A DNA stretch of 64,000 bases from positions 868,001 to 932,000 of the forward strand of contig NZ_CP197401.1 of the NCBI RefSeq assembly GCF_052162025.1, read 5' to 3'. Source of the stretch: Methylobacter sp015476545. Lineage in GTDB: Bacteria > Pseudomonadota > Gammaproteobacteria > Methylococcales > Methylomonadaceae. Within the stretch, counting starts at the first letter, position 1. The number at the start of each line of letters is the position of its first letter. Both the position numbers and the translations under genes were made by a program. Below the pieces are notes generated by a model that worked only from the letters and a program-made list of their open reading frames with translations, did not search any database and was not told where the DNA came from. Of this stretch, positions 39,451 through 48,367 are shown piece after piece.

Positions 39451-39936
39451 ATGAAAACCGATTTATTTCTGGATATTTCGATTAGCCAACAACAGTTGAG
39501 CATTATAGGTAACGGACAGATCCTGCGAAGCTATGCCGTATCTACGGCCAAAAATGGCGCAGGCGAACGCCGAGGCAGCGAATGCACGCCGACCGGCTGG
39601 CACAAAATCAGGGCGAAAATCGGAACCGGTCAGCCGCTGCATGCGGTTTTTGTCGGCAGGCGGCCGACCGGCGAAATCTATAGCATGGAGCTGGGCAAGC
39701 AGTATCCGCAGCGGGACTGGATATTAACCAGGATTTTATGGCTGGGCGGACTGGAGCCGGGAAAAAATCGCTACGGCGAAGTCGATACGGCCTGGCGGTA
39801 TATTTACATCCACGGTTGTCCCGATGAATTAATGAACGGCAAGCCTGAATCGCATGGCTGTATCCGCATGAAAAATGCCGATGTGCTGGATTTATTTGAT
39901 CGGGTGGCGGCCGGGATGCCTGTTTATATTCACTAA
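39451..39936 (+). CDS. L,D-transpeptidase (YkuD domain) without signal peptide
   Basis: The 161-residue protein is a single YkuD domain. The catalytic motif is HGCPDELMNGKPESHGCIRMKN with the His and nucleophile Cys. The N-terminus (MKTDLFLDISISQQQLSIIGNGQILRSYAVSTAKNGAGER) has the usual strand pattern but no signal peptide or membrane segment. L,D-transpeptidases of this type cross-link peptidoglycan or attach lipoproteins in the periplasm, so the apparent cytoplasmic location is odd; such short forms are nonetheless common in gammaproteobacteria. Confidence 0.9.
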   Translation: MKTDLFLDISISQQQLSIIGNGQILRSYAVSTAKNGAGERRGSECTPTGWHKIRAKIGTGQPLHAVFVGRRPTGEIYSMELGKQYPQRDWILTRILWLGGLEPGKNRYGEVDTAWRYIYIHGCPDELMNGKPESHGCIRMKNADVLDLFDRVAAGMPVYIH

Positions 39937-39995
39937 TGGTAAGAGAGTCGTTTAATGTTGTTTTGTAGTGGGCTGATTGAGCGCAGGGATCTAAG

Positions 39996-40799
39996 ATGAC
40001 GCGTATCATTTTAGGCGTGGAATACGATGGCAGCGGCTTTTCAGGATGGCAGTGGCAGCCTGAAAAGCGCAGTATTCAGCAAACGCTGGAGCAGGCTTTG
40101 TCGAAAGTCGCGGATCAGCCTGTTACCGTGACATGCGCAGGCAGGACCGATGCCGGTGTGCATGCTTTTGAACAAGTCGCGCATTTTGATGTCGATGCAG
40201 AAAGGGAATTGCACGCCTGGATGCTGGGTGGCAACAGCAATTTGCCCGATGACGTCAAAATTACCTGGGTAAAAGCAGCTGTGAATGATTTCCATGCCCG
40301 ATACAGCGCGATTGCGCGTTTTTATCGCTATATCATACTGAATCGTCCGGCTAAACCGGCCTTGCAGCATGGTCGGGTCACCTGGTGTTACAACCCGCTG
40401 GATGCCGGCAAGATGCATCAGGCGGCGCAATATCTGATCGGCAATCATGATTTTTCCTCGTTCAGGGCGCAGGGCTGCCAATCAAAAAGCCCGTGGCGCA
40501 TCATGCATTTTATTGACGTCTATCGGCATGAAGATCAAGTGATCATGGATATTTCCGCCAATGCCTTTTTGCACCACATGGTCAGGAATATCGCCGGTGT
40601 ATTGATGGCTATCGGCATGGGCAAGCAGCCTGTGGACTGGACCCGGGAGCTGCTTGAGGTGAAAAGCCGTAAACTGGGCGGCATAACAGCGCCTCCTGAC
40701 GGGCTTTATTTGGGTGGGGTTTATTATCCTGAGCATTATGGCATTGCCAAACATCCTGTGTTTGATAAATTGCCGGCTGATGCTAAGCGTTTTGACTGA
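39996..40799 (+). CDS. truA: tRNA pseudouridine(38-40) synthase
   Basis: TruA converts uridines 38-40 in tRNA anticodon arms to pseudouridine. The 267-residue protein begins MTRIILGVEYDGSGFSGWQWQP, has the catalytic Asp in VTCAGRTDAGVHAFEQVAHFD, YRYIILNRPAKPAL, HDFSSFRAQGCQSKSP and the C-terminal FLHHMVRNIAGVLMAIGMGKQP with APPDGLYLGGVYY. Full length. In many relatives truA lies just upstream of trpF; here the DUF2231 gene separates them. Confidence 0.97.
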   Translation: MTRIILGVEYDGSGFSGWQWQPEKRSIQQTLEQALSKVADQPVTVTCAGRTDAGVHAFEQVAHFDVDAERELHAWMLGGNSNLPDDVKITWVKAAVNDFHARYSAIARFYRYIILNRPAKPALQHGRVTWCYNPLDAGKMHQAAQYLIGNHDFSSFRAQGCQSKSPWRIMHFIDVYRHEDQVIMDISANAFLHHMVRNIAGVLMAIGMGKQPVDWTRELLEVKSRKLGGITAPPDGLYLGGVYYPEHYGIAKHPVFDKLPADAKRFD

Positions 40800-40887
40800 T
40801 CTGATGATCAGATTAAGGTTTTTTGTCTAATTTGCAATTATCAATATTTCGGGTTAGTGTTTTTCTCTTACTATATGAATTAAAAGT

Positions 40888-41769
40888 ATGATCAATGTGA
40901 GTAACTTTTTATCTTTCCAGATTCACGGTGGCGGTGACCATGGCGGCGGCGTTGCGAATAGTGTAGCCAGTTTTCTCAGCTTTATTGAAGGGCTTTTAAG
41001 CAAAGAACCGGCTGATCTTTTTCCAGCTCTCATGCCCGGCTTAGCGAGTTTGGATAATATTCATCCGCTATTGGTGCATTTTCCTATTGCATTTTTATCG
41101 GCATTTTTTGCTCTGGATCTAGTTGGCACGCTGGCAAAAAAAGCGCAATGGCGCGCCGCCGCTAGTTGGCTTCTTTATTTTGGTACTGTCGCTACTGTGC
41201 TTACAGTGATTTCCGGCTTTATGGCCGCTGATTCCGTAGCGCATGGGGATAATGTACATGATCTTATGGAGCGTCTTGAACAAATTGGGATTGTTGTGCT
41301 GATCATTGCTGTGTTGCTTTCGATCTGGCGCATTGCAAGCGGAGGTTTGATTCAAGGAGCGGCAAACGGTTTTTTTCTGACGTTGACTGTGCTGCTTTGT
41401 GGCTTGATGGTTTGGGGCTCCGATTTGGGCGGGTTGATGGTTTATAAATACGGCATAGGCGTTCAAGCAGTCAAACAGCCGGAGGATGGTCATGTGCATT
41501 CTCATCAGAATGCGGAGGATGAACATGACCAACAGAGCTTAGAGCATGATCATGCGGCCGCTTATGAACACGCAGAGGGCGACCATGCACACGATCACGA
41601 GTATGCGGCGGATGAAGAACATGCGCACGACCAAGAGCCTGTGGTGGACAGCCACACGCATGACCATGCATCTGACGGTCATACACACAGCCACACACAT
41701 GCATCCGATGGTCATACGCATACTCACACGCATCCATCCGGTAATCATACGCACACTCACGCGCATTGA
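40888..41769 (+). CDS. DUF2231 membrane protein with long His-rich tail
   Basis: The 293-residue protein has four hydrophobic segments (about residues 57-80, 92-110, 130-148, 155-175) of the DUF2231 type, with the family motif NIHPLLVHFPIAFL near residue 56 and WGSDLGGLMVYKYGIGV at the end of the membrane part. From about residue 200 to the end the sequence is nearly all His, Asp, Glu, Thr and Ala; about 27 His occur, in (DGHTHTHTH)-like repeats. Such tails bind Zn, Ni, Co or Cu. The DUF2231 family is linked to heme or metal proteins at the membrane, but not proven. It lies between truA and trpF. Confidence 0.78.
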   Translation: MINVSNFLSFQIHGGGDHGGGVANSVASFLSFIEGLLSKEPADLFPALMPGLASLDNIHPLLVHFPIAFLSAFFALDLVGTLAKKAQWRAAASWLLYFGTVATVLTVISGFMAADSVAHGDNVHDLMERLEQIGIVVLIIAVLLSIWRIASGGLIQGAANGFFLTLTVLLCGLMVWGSDLGGLMVYKYGIGVQAVKQPEDGHVHSHQNAEDEHDQQSLEHDHAAAYEHAEGDHAHDHEYAADEEHAHDQEPVVDSHTHDHASDGHTHSHTHASDGHTHTHTHPSGNHTHTHAH

Positions 41770-41794
41770 GCCCAAACCAGCTTTAATAATCGCG

Positions 41795-41819
41795 AGGCTG
41801 ACTTGTGTCAGCCTTTTTT
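41795..41819 (+). terminator. Rho-independent terminator after the DUF2231 gene
   Basis: AGGCTGAC (41795-41802) and GTCAGCCT (41807-41814) pair perfectly across TTGT, followed by a T-run to 41819. Confidence 0.92.
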
Positions 41820-41930
41820 ATTGGGCTCGCGATTGTTTAATAACGAATTTTTTATATATTGCAGACGCCACCAGCGCGGTTTTATGTTATTCTAGTCGGC
41901 TGGTTTTTGAATAAATTCTCATATCACTTT

Positions 41931-42557
41931 ATGCGAACTCGCGTTAAAATTTGCGGCTTTACCCGTGTTGAGGATGCCGTGTGTGCCGCTCAGTTGGGTG
42001 TGGATGCGATTGGCCTGGTTTTTTATCCGCCCAGTCCAAGAAATGTTGATATCGAGCAGGCAGTTAAAATCGTTAGTGCCTTGCCGACATTTGTCTCCGT
42101 CGTGGCTTTGTTTGTCGATGAGCAGGAAGCTCGGATACGTGAGGTCCTGGAACGGGTGCCGGTTGATTGTATCCAGTTTCATGGCGATGAGCCGGCCGAG
42201 GACTGCCGGATCTATGGTAAACGTTATATGAAAGCGGTTAGTATGCGGCAGGATGTCGATATCCCGGCTCTGGCGCAGCACTATCACGATGCGGCGGGAT
42301 TGCTGCTGGATGCCTGGCATCCGGACGCCAAAGGCGGGACAGGCAGTCAGTTTGACTGGGAATTGATTCCAAGGCAGTGCGCTTTGCCGATTATATTGGC
42401 GGGTGGCTTGGCGGCGGAGAATGCAAAGCAGGCTGTACAGGCAGTAAGGCCGTATGCGCTCGATGTCAGCAGTGGCGTAGAGGCGGAGAAAGGGATTAAG
42501 GATGCGCTGAAAATGGCGGCATTTTTAAGAGCAGTTAATGAGGGTGACAAAAGTTAA
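41931..42557 (+). CDS. trpF: Phosphoribosylanthranilate isomerase
   Basis: TrpF isomerises phosphoribosylanthranilate in tryptophan synthesis. ATG 41931 (208 residues, MRTRVKICGFTRVEDAVCAAQLGVDAIGLVF) is the conserved start; the upstream open frame is not conserved. The catalytic Cys is in KICGFT and the Asp in the LLDAWHPDAKGGTGSQFDW segment; ILAGGLAAENAKQAVQ and ALDVSSGVEAEKGIKD form the phosphate site. It heads the trpF-trpB-trpA cluster, four bases before trpB. Confidence 0.97.
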   Translation: MRTRVKICGFTRVEDAVCAAQLGVDAIGLVFYPPSPRNVDIEQAVKIVSALPTFVSVVALFVDEQEARIREVLERVPVDCIQFHGDEPAEDCRIYGKRYMKAVSMRQDVDIPALAQHYHDAAGLLLDAWHPDAKGGTGSQFDWELIPRQCALPIILAGGLAAENAKQAVQAVRPYALDVSSGVEAEKGIKDALKMAAFLRAVNEGDKS

Positions 42558-42561
42558 TAAC

Positions 42562-43764
42562 ATGACAAAAAAATATAATATGCCCGATGAGCGGGGACAT
42601 TTTGGCCCTTACGGCGGAATGTTTGTAGCAGAGACCTTGATACCACCTATTCAGGAATTGAATGAAGCCTATCAGCGGTATTTAACAGACCCGGATTTTA
42701 TCGCCGAGCTGGACGCCGATCTGAAATATTATGTCGGCCGTCCTTCGCCTTTGTACCATGCCGAACGCTGGAGCCGCGAACTGGGCGGCGCGCAGATCTA
42801 TTTGAAACGCGAAGATCTCAATCATACCGGCGCGCATAAGGTCAACAATACGATCGGCCAGGCATTGCTGGCCAAACGCATGGGCAAGACGCGCATCATC
42901 GCCGAGACCGGCGCCGGTCAGCATGGCGTCGCGACAGCTACGGTTGCAGCAAGGCTGGGGCTCGAGTGCGTGGTTTACATGGGCGCTGTCGATGTGGCGC
43001 GCCAGGCGTTGAACGTTTACCGCATGAAGCTTTTGGGCGCCAAGGTCGTCGCGGTCGAGTCCGGTTCCAAAACCCTGAAAGATGCGCTGAATGAAGCGCT
43101 CAGAGACTGGGTTACCAATGTCGACAATACTTTTTATATCATCGGCACCGCAGCAGGTCCCCATCCTTACCCGGCTATGGTCCGGGATTTCCAGGCCATT
43201 ATCGGCCGTGAAGCGAAACAGCAATGCCAGGAGATGACCGGACGCCTGCCCGATGCGCTGGTTGCCTGCGTAGGCGGAGGTTCTAATGCTATCGGTCTGT
43301 TTTATCCGTTTATCGACGATGCTTCGGTCAAAATGTACGGCGTTGAAGCGGCCGGCGACGGCATCGAGACAGGCCGCCATTCCGCGCCGCTATGTGCAGG
43401 CCGCCCAGGTGTACTGCACGGCAATCGCACGTATCTGATGGAAGATGACGACGGTGAAATCATCGAAACGCATTCGATTTCAGCAGGTCTGGATTATCCG
43501 GGCGTAGGCCCAGAACATGCCTGGCTCAAGGATACCGGCCGGGCGCAGTACGTCAATATTACCGATAATGAAGCTTTGGAAGGATTCCATGCCCTGACCC
43601 GCATGGAAGGCATTATTCCGGCGCTGGAGTCCAGTCATGCCATGGCCTATACCATGAAGCTGGCCCCGACCATGAAAAAGGACGAAATCATCATTGTGAG
43701 TCTGTCCGGTCGTGGCGATAAAGACATGCATACAATGGCACAACGCGAGGGCATAGTACTGTGA
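42562..43764 (+). CDS. trpB: Tryptophan synthase beta chain
   Basis: TrpB joins indole and serine to make tryptophan with pyridoxal phosphate. ATG 42562 gives 400 residues (MTKKYNMPDERGHFGPYGGMFV); the start 24 bases earlier lies inside trpF. The PLP lysine is in REDLNHTGAHKVNNTIGQALLAK; ETGAGQHGVATATVAARLGL, the phosphate loop CVGGGSNAIGLFYPF and the closing LSGRGDKDM are all present. Its stop overlaps the start of trpA by four bases, which couples their translation. Confidence 0.98.
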   Translation: MTKKYNMPDERGHFGPYGGMFVAETLIPPIQELNEAYQRYLTDPDFIAELDADLKYYVGRPSPLYHAERWSRELGGAQIYLKREDLNHTGAHKVNNTIGQALLAKRMGKTRIIAETGAGQHGVATATVAARLGLECVVYMGAVDVARQALNVYRMKLLGAKVVAVESGSKTLKDALNEALRDWVTNVDNTFYIIGTAAGPHPYPAMVRDFQAIIGREAKQQCQEMTGRLPDALVACVGGGSNAIGLFYPFIDDASVKMYGVEAAGDGIETGRHSAPLCAGRPGVLHGNRTYLMEDDDGEIIETHSISAGLDYPGVGPEHAWLKDTGRAQYVNITDNEALEGFHALTRMEGIIPALESSHAMAYTMKLAPTMKKDEIIIVSLSGRGDKDMHTMAQREGIVL

Positions 43765-44564
43765 GCCGATTAGCCGCTAAATTTGAAGAACTTTCCAAAG
43801 CGGGCCGCAAGGCTCTGATTCCGTTCATTACGGCCGGCGATCCGCATCCTGACTTTACTGTGCCCATGATGCATGCGATGGTCAAGGCCGGCGCCGATGT
43901 TATCGAGCTGGGCGTGCCGTTCTCTGATCCGATGGCCGATGGTCCTGTGATTCAGCGCGCCAGTGAGCGTGCGCTGGAACACAAAATGAGCTTGCGCAAG
44001 ACGTTGGCGCTGGCTAAGGAATTCAGGAAAACTGATACAACTACACCTTTGGTATTGATGGGCTATTTAAATCCAATCGAAGCTATGGGCTATGAGAATT
44101 TCGCCAATGCCGCGCAGGAGGCCCAGATTGACGGCGTGTTGACCGTTGATCTGCCGCCGGAAGAAGGCGAAGAATGCACGGGATTGCTCAAGACGCGCAG
44201 CATTGATCCGATTTTCCTGCTCGCCCCCAACAGCAACGAAGAACGCATCAGGAAGATGGATAAGCTGGGCAGCGGATATCTTTACTACGTTTCTTTGAAG
44301 GGCGTTACGGGCGCGGGCCATTTGAATACAGCCGATGTTGAAAACAAACTGAAACAGATCAGGGCAAATACCCGCTTGCCGGTCGGCATCGGTTTCGGCG
44401 TCAAGGATGCCGAAACAGCGAAAACTATCGCAGGGATAGGTGACGGCGTGGTCATCGGCAGCACGCTGATCAGCAAAATTGAAGCAAATCTGCAGGACCC
44501 TGAACGGGCCAAACAGGAAATTGTTGAATTATTGTCGGCCATGCGCCAGGCGATGGATAGTTAA
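43761..44564 (+). CDS. trpA: Tryptophan synthase alpha chain
   Basis: TrpA cleaves indoleglycerol phosphate and channels indole to TrpB. The GTG start at 43761 overlaps the trpB stop (GTGA). The 267-residue protein shows LIPFITAGDPHPDFTVPMMHAMVKAGADVIELGVPFSDPMADGPVIQ with the catalytic Glu, LMGYLNPIEAMGYENF, the Asp in VLTVDLPPEEGEE and VGIGFGVKDAETAKTIA. Normal length. Confidence 0.98.
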   Translation: MSRLAAKFEELSKAGRKALIPFITAGDPHPDFTVPMMHAMVKAGADVIELGVPFSDPMADGPVIQRASERALEHKMSLRKTLALAKEFRKTDTTTPLVLMGYLNPIEAMGYENFANAAQEAQIDGVLTVDLPPEEGEECTGLLKTRSIDPIFLLAPNSNEERIRKMDKLGSGYLYYVSLKGVTGAGHLNTADVENKLKQIRANTRLPVGIGFGVKDAETAKTIAGIGDGVVIGSTLISKIEANLQDPERAKQEIVELLSAMRQAMDS

Positions 44565-44585
44565 GGCATAGTATAAAACGCAGTT

Positions 44586-44615
44586 ACATCCGGTTGCCTG
44601 CTTATAACCGGATGT
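44586..44615 (+). terminator. Hairpin between trpA and accD
   Basis: ACATCCGGTT (44586-44595) and AACCGGATGT (44606-44615) pair perfectly with a ten-base loop. There is no T-run; it may attenuate read-through from trp into accD or be a processing site. Confidence 0.5.
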
Positions 44616-44680
44616 TATGGTTTACCACGAGCCGGTTTACCATTGTAAGCATATGATGAAGCGCTACGGAGCGTAAAGTA

Positions 44681-45673
44681 ATGAGTTGGTTTAAGAAATT
44701 AGTTCCTTCGACAATCAGAACAGATGGATCGAACAAAAGAAATTCCGTGCCGGAAGGCTTGTGGAACAAGTGCCCCAGTTGCAATGCGATTCTTTACAAT
44801 GTTGAGCTGGAGAAAAATTTCAGTGTCTGTCCGAAATGCGAGCATCATCTGCGCATTTCGGCCAGAGCGCGACTGAATATGTTCCTGGATGAGGAAGGGC
44901 GTGAAGAGATCGGCAAGAACGTGAAACCTACCGATCCCCTAAAGTTCAAAGACAGCAAGAAATATAAGGACCGGATCGCGCAAGCGCAAAAACAGACCAA
45001 GGAAAGTGATGCGCTGGTGGTCATGAAAGGCAAGCTGAAAGGCAGAGACATTGTTGTTGCCGCTTTCGACTTTAATTTCATGGGCGGATCGATGGGCTCC
45101 GTAGTGGGTGAGCGGTTTGTCCGAGGCGTCAACACGAGTCTTGCGCTGGGCGCACCTTTTGTAGTTTTTACCGCCAGTGGCGGCGCCCGAATGCAGGAAT
45201 CATTGTTTTCATTGTTCCAGATGGCAAAAACAAGCGCCGCATTAACCAAGTTGTCTGAAGGCGGCATTCCCTATATTTCCTTTATGACTGATCCCACCAT
45301 GGGCGGTGTATCGGCCAGTTTGGCCATGCTGGGCGATATTAACATAGCCGAGCCCAAGGCGCTGATCGGTTTCGCAGGGCCTCGCGTCATCGAGCAGACT
45401 GTCCGTGAAAAATTGCCCGAAGGTTTCCAGCGCAGTGAGTTTTTACAGGAGCACGGTGCCATCGATATGATCGTCGACAGACGTGAGATGCGCGATAAGA
45501 TCGCCAGCATTTTATCGATGCTGATAACAAGCAGGGCAGAGGCGGAAACGGAGGTGCCGGCGGTTGAGCCGGTGGCGCCAGAGGTAGATGCGTTTATCCA
45601 GGTTGAGCCGGAAGCAGCCATTGCCGAAGTTGAAGTGTTTGCCGATAGCCATCAAACCGAGCTGGGTGCGTAA
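44681..45673 (+). CDS. accD: Acetyl-CoA carboxylase carboxyltransferase subunit beta
   Basis: AccD with AccA transfers carboxyl from biotin to acetyl-CoA to make malonyl-CoA. The 330-residue protein has the zinc ribbon CPSC (31-34) and CPKC (50-53), the substrate region AAFDFNFMGGSMGSVVGERFVRG, FTASGGARMQESLFSLFQMAKTSAAL and FAGPRVIEQTVREKLPEGFQRSEFLQEHGAIDMIVDRREMR. The last 45 residues form an acidic, Val/Glu-rich extension beyond the usual end (about 290), of unknown use. It is followed by folC, as in E. coli. Confidence 0.97.
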   Translation: MSWFKKLVPSTIRTDGSNKRNSVPEGLWNKCPSCNAILYNVELEKNFSVCPKCEHHLRISARARLNMFLDEEGREEIGKNVKPTDPLKFKDSKKYKDRIAQAQKQTKESDALVVMKGKLKGRDIVVAAFDFNFMGGSMGSVVGERFVRGVNTSLALGAPFVVFTASGGARMQESLFSLFQMAKTSAALTKLSEGGIPYISFMTDPTMGGVSASLAMLGDINIAEPKALIGFAGPRVIEQTVREKLPEGFQRSEFLQEHGAIDMIVDRREMRDKIASILSMLITSRAEAETEVPAVEPVAPEVDAFIQVEPEAAIAEVEVFADSHQTELGA

Positions 45674-45711
45674 TTCCCTTATGCCTATCGGTATTCAGGC
45701 ATTGTCGGTTA

Positions 45712-46983
45712 ATGATGCATTTTGATTCGCTCCAGGGTTGGCTGACCTGGCAAGAAAGCTTACATCCGCTGACAATAGACTTAGGGTTGGAACGGGCTGC
45801 GCAGGTTTTTCGCGCGCTTAATCCCGATGGTGTCAAGCCGCCGACTATTACAGTCGCCGGCACTAACGGCAAAGGCTCGTGCATCGCTTATCTTGAAGCC
45901 ATCTACAGAGCACAGGGATATCGCGTCGGTGCTTATACTTCGCCGCACATTCTGAAGTATAACGAAAGAATCAAGATAGACGGCAAACCAGTATCGGATG
46001 AGTTGATTTGTGAGGCCTTTTCCCGGATTGAATCGGTTCGCGGAGATATTTCATTAAGTTATTTTGAGTTCGGCACCTTAGCGGCGCTGGATATATTCCG
46101 GCGTTCCAATCTGGATATTCAATTGCTTGAAGTCGGTCTTGGCGGGCGCCTGGATGCGGTCAATATTGTCAATCCCGATGTGGCGCTGATAACAAGCATC
46201 TGCATAGATCATATCGATTGGCTCGGCGAAACCCGCGAAGCTATCGGCAGGGAAAAAGCCGGCATTTTCCGCTCTGTTACGCCCGCCATAGTCGGTGATC
46301 CCGAACCGCCCGCCTCTTTGATGCAGGTGGCTGCCGACAAGCAGGCGCGGCTCTATTGCCTGGGCAAGGATTTCGGTTATAAAAAACAGGCAAGCGGATG
46401 GGACTGGTTTGCAGGCGACCGGCAACTGAACCGATTACCCGAGCCAGGCTTAAAAGGCGAGCATCAGTTTCGTAATGCGTCATCGGTTATTTTGGCAATA
46501 GCCGAAATGGCTGAAACTTTGCCTGTCAGCGAAGCGTCAATCCGGCAGGGATTGGAGAAAGTTCAGTTGGCTGGGCGCTTTCAGTTGATCAATGATGAAA
46601 TTCCCGTGCTGCTGGATGTGGGACACAATCCTCAGGCAGTAAGAACGCTGGTTGATTATGTGACAGAGGCGTTTCCCGGCAGGCGCATACATGCTGTTTT
46701 TTCCATGATGAAGGATAAAGACATCGCCGGTGTGATTGAAATCATGCATCCGGTGGTCTTTGACTGGTTTTTTGCGCCCTTGGCCAATCCACGGGCGGCT
46801 ATGGAACCGCTGATGCGCGAGATTTTTGCGCAAAGCTCGGCGTCCAATGTGTTTTTTGGTTTTAATGGTTTTTCCGATGCATTCGCTGCTGCAAAAAACC
46901 GGTCACAGGAAAGCGATCTGCTGCTGGTTTTCGGGTCGTTCTTTCTGGTATCTGATTGCCTGGCTGAATTTGAAAAAAGGTGA
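45712..46983 (+). CDS. folC: Bifunctional folylpolyglutamate/dihydrofolate synthase
   Basis: FolC adds glutamate to dihydropteroate and then to folates. The 423-residue protein has the Mur-ligase ATP loop TVAGTNGKGSCIAYLEAI, SPHILKYNERIKIDG, EVGLGGRLDAVNIV, TSICIDHIDWLGETREAIGREKAGIFR and the closing LLDVGHNPQAVRTLVDYV. Normal length. It begins with ATG 45712, 38 bases after accD, and is followed nine bases later by the SPOR gene. Confidence 0.96.
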   Translation: MMHFDSLQGWLTWQESLHPLTIDLGLERAAQVFRALNPDGVKPPTITVAGTNGKGSCIAYLEAIYRAQGYRVGAYTSPHILKYNERIKIDGKPVSDELICEAFSRIESVRGDISLSYFEFGTLAALDIFRRSNLDIQLLEVGLGGRLDAVNIVNPDVALITSICIDHIDWLGETREAIGREKAGIFRSVTPAIVGDPEPPASLMQVAADKQARLYCLGKDFGYKKQASGWDWFAGDRQLNRLPEPGLKGEHQFRNASSVILAIAEMAETLPVSEASIRQGLEKVQLAGRFQLINDEIPVLLDVGHNPQAVRTLVDYVTEAFPGRRIHAVFSMMKDKDIAGVIEIMHPVVFDWFFAPLANPRAAMEPLMREIFAQSSASNVFFGFNGFSDAFAAAKNRSQESDLLLVFGSFFLVSDCLAEFEKR

Positions 46984-46992
46984 GTTGATAAA

Positions 46993-47805
46993 ATGGATCA
47001 AGAGTTAAAACAACGATTAATCGGTGCGGTAGTTGTAACGGCGCTGGCTGCCATTTTTATTCCTATGCTGTTTGATGATCCTGTCGATAATAGCGGTCAA
47101 GTCGTCAGCGAATTGATTATTCCCGAGGCGCCGATTGTCGAAGACAATGTGGATAGGCTGCCCGCCAATGCCGCGCAGGTTCTGGATGCGGAGAAGGGCG
47201 AGCCTGTAGGCGCTTATCCTGACAAGCCGCTTAATGAAGCGGAAATTGCCCAGGCCGAATTGAGTCAGGAAGAGTTGAATTACCCTGGTCCTGCCGATAC
47301 TGAAGGTGCGCAGGATGTTGAAATAGTTGAAGATGTCGCGCAAGTCATCGAGGAAGAGCCTGTCGTAGCGCAGCCGCAAATCATGCCCGAAAAAATTCGC
47401 CCCGAAAAGCCGGCTGATGTTAAAGCGCAGGCCGTGGCTAAAAAGCCTGTGAGAGAGCCAAAGACGGTTGCTGCAAAGCCAGTATCGGAAGAATCTGTCC
47501 ATGAGAAATCGATAGAAGCCAAGAAACCTGCTGAGCAGCAAAAAACTGCGCCGGCGAAATCAGGCTCCGGCTTGTCACGCTGGTACATACGCGCGGGCAG
47601 TTTCAGTCGTGAGGAAAACGCCACGGCACTGTGGTCTGAACTGCGCAAGCAAGGTTTTCCGGTATCTCTGGAAACGGCTCAGGTCAACGGGAAAACCTTA
47701 TACCGTCTCAAAGTGGGTCCTGAACTGGATCAAAAACGCGCTATAGCCATGCAGGAAAAATTGAATAAGCAAAATAAGATCAAATCCATTCTGGTCTCGG
47801 AGTGA
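46993..47805 (+). CDS. dedD: SPOR-domain protein, DedD-like
   Basis: DedD binds denuded septal peptidoglycan during division. The 270-residue protein has a short cytoplasmic start (MDQELKQRLIGAV), one membrane segment (about residues 11-28, VVVTALAAIFIPMLF), a long periplasmic Pro/Glu/Ala/Lys linker, and a C-terminal SPOR domain (about 195-270: WYIRAGSFSREENATALWSELRKQGFPVSLETAQVNGKTLYRLKVGPELDQKRA). The folC-dedD-cvpA-purF order matches E. coli. Confidence 0.9.
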   Translation: MDQELKQRLIGAVVVTALAAIFIPMLFDDPVDNSGQVVSELIIPEAPIVEDNVDRLPANAAQVLDAEKGEPVGAYPDKPLNEAEIAQAELSQEELNYPGPADTEGAQDVEIVEDVAQVIEEEPVVAQPQIMPEKIRPEKPADVKAQAVAKKPVREPKTVAAKPVSEESVHEKSIEAKKPAEQQKTAPAKSGSGLSRWYIRAGSFSREENATALWSELRKQGFPVSLETAQVNGKTLYRLKVGPELDQKRAIAMQEKLNKQNKIKSILVSE

Positions 47806-47845
47806 GACTGATTGAAGCGCGGTATTTGATAAATCGGGCAAGCAC

Positions 47846-48340
47846 ATGATCTGGGTAGACTTTGTCATTATTGGCCTCGTTTTTATCTATCTGGTTATAG
47901 GAGTAATGCGCGGTTTTGGCAGGGAAACATTTTCATTGGTGTTCTGGATTCTGGCTATCTGGGTGGGCTTGAATTTCAGTCGTGAGTTTTCGCGTTTCCT
48001 GGAGCCGGCCGTCAGCTATCCATTAGCCAGAATTGCCGCATCGTTTGCATGCCTATTGGTGATCACACTGGTTCTCGGTGGTCTAATTGGTTTTTTATTG
48101 GGAGAAGAGCTGGTTAATCAGACAGGATTGGCCTTTAGTGATCGATTTCTCGGCATGATTTTTGGCTGTGTCCGAGGATTGGTCGTCGTTGAGGTCATGA
48201 TCATGCTGGCAGGGTTAACAGCGCTGCCGGAAGATCCCTGGTGGAAAGAATCCCGGTTTATTCCGCCTTTTCAGTCACTCGCGCTTTGGCTGCGAGATCA
48301 TAACCCGTCAGGCATGGCGGGTTTCATTAATTATCGCTAA
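47846..48340 (+). CDS. cvpA: CvpA family membrane protein
   Basis: CvpA is a small inner-membrane protein of uncertain function; in E. coli it is needed for colicin V production and affects envelope stress. The 164-residue protein has four hydrophobic segments and the family start MIWVDFVIIGLVFIYLVIGVMRGFGRETFSLVFWILAIWVGL, then LVITLVLGGLIGFLLGEEL and DRFLGMIFGCVRGLVVVEVMIMLAG. It lies just upstream of purF, the usual place. Confidence 0.92.
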   Translation: MIWVDFVIIGLVFIYLVIGVMRGFGRETFSLVFWILAIWVGLNFSREFSRFLEPAVSYPLARIAASFACLLVITLVLGGLIGFLLGEELVNQTGLAFSDRFLGMIFGCVRGLVVVEVMIMLAGLTALPEDPWWKESRFIPPFQSLALWLRDHNPSGMAGFINYR

Positions 48341-48367
48341 ATTTTGTAAGGATCAGGTTAAAAAAGA

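Noticed and set aside
41471..41775. Minus-strand frames of 78-88 codons opposite the His-rich tail
   Set aside because: They are antisense reads of a CAC/CAT repeat; low-complexity shadows of the real gene.
44586..44615. Hairpin between trpA and accD as an attC or attenuator
   Set aside because: The flanks TTAC and TATG look faintly like attC cores, but there is no integron context, and no leader peptide or T-run supports attenuation. Kept only as a low-confidence hairpin.
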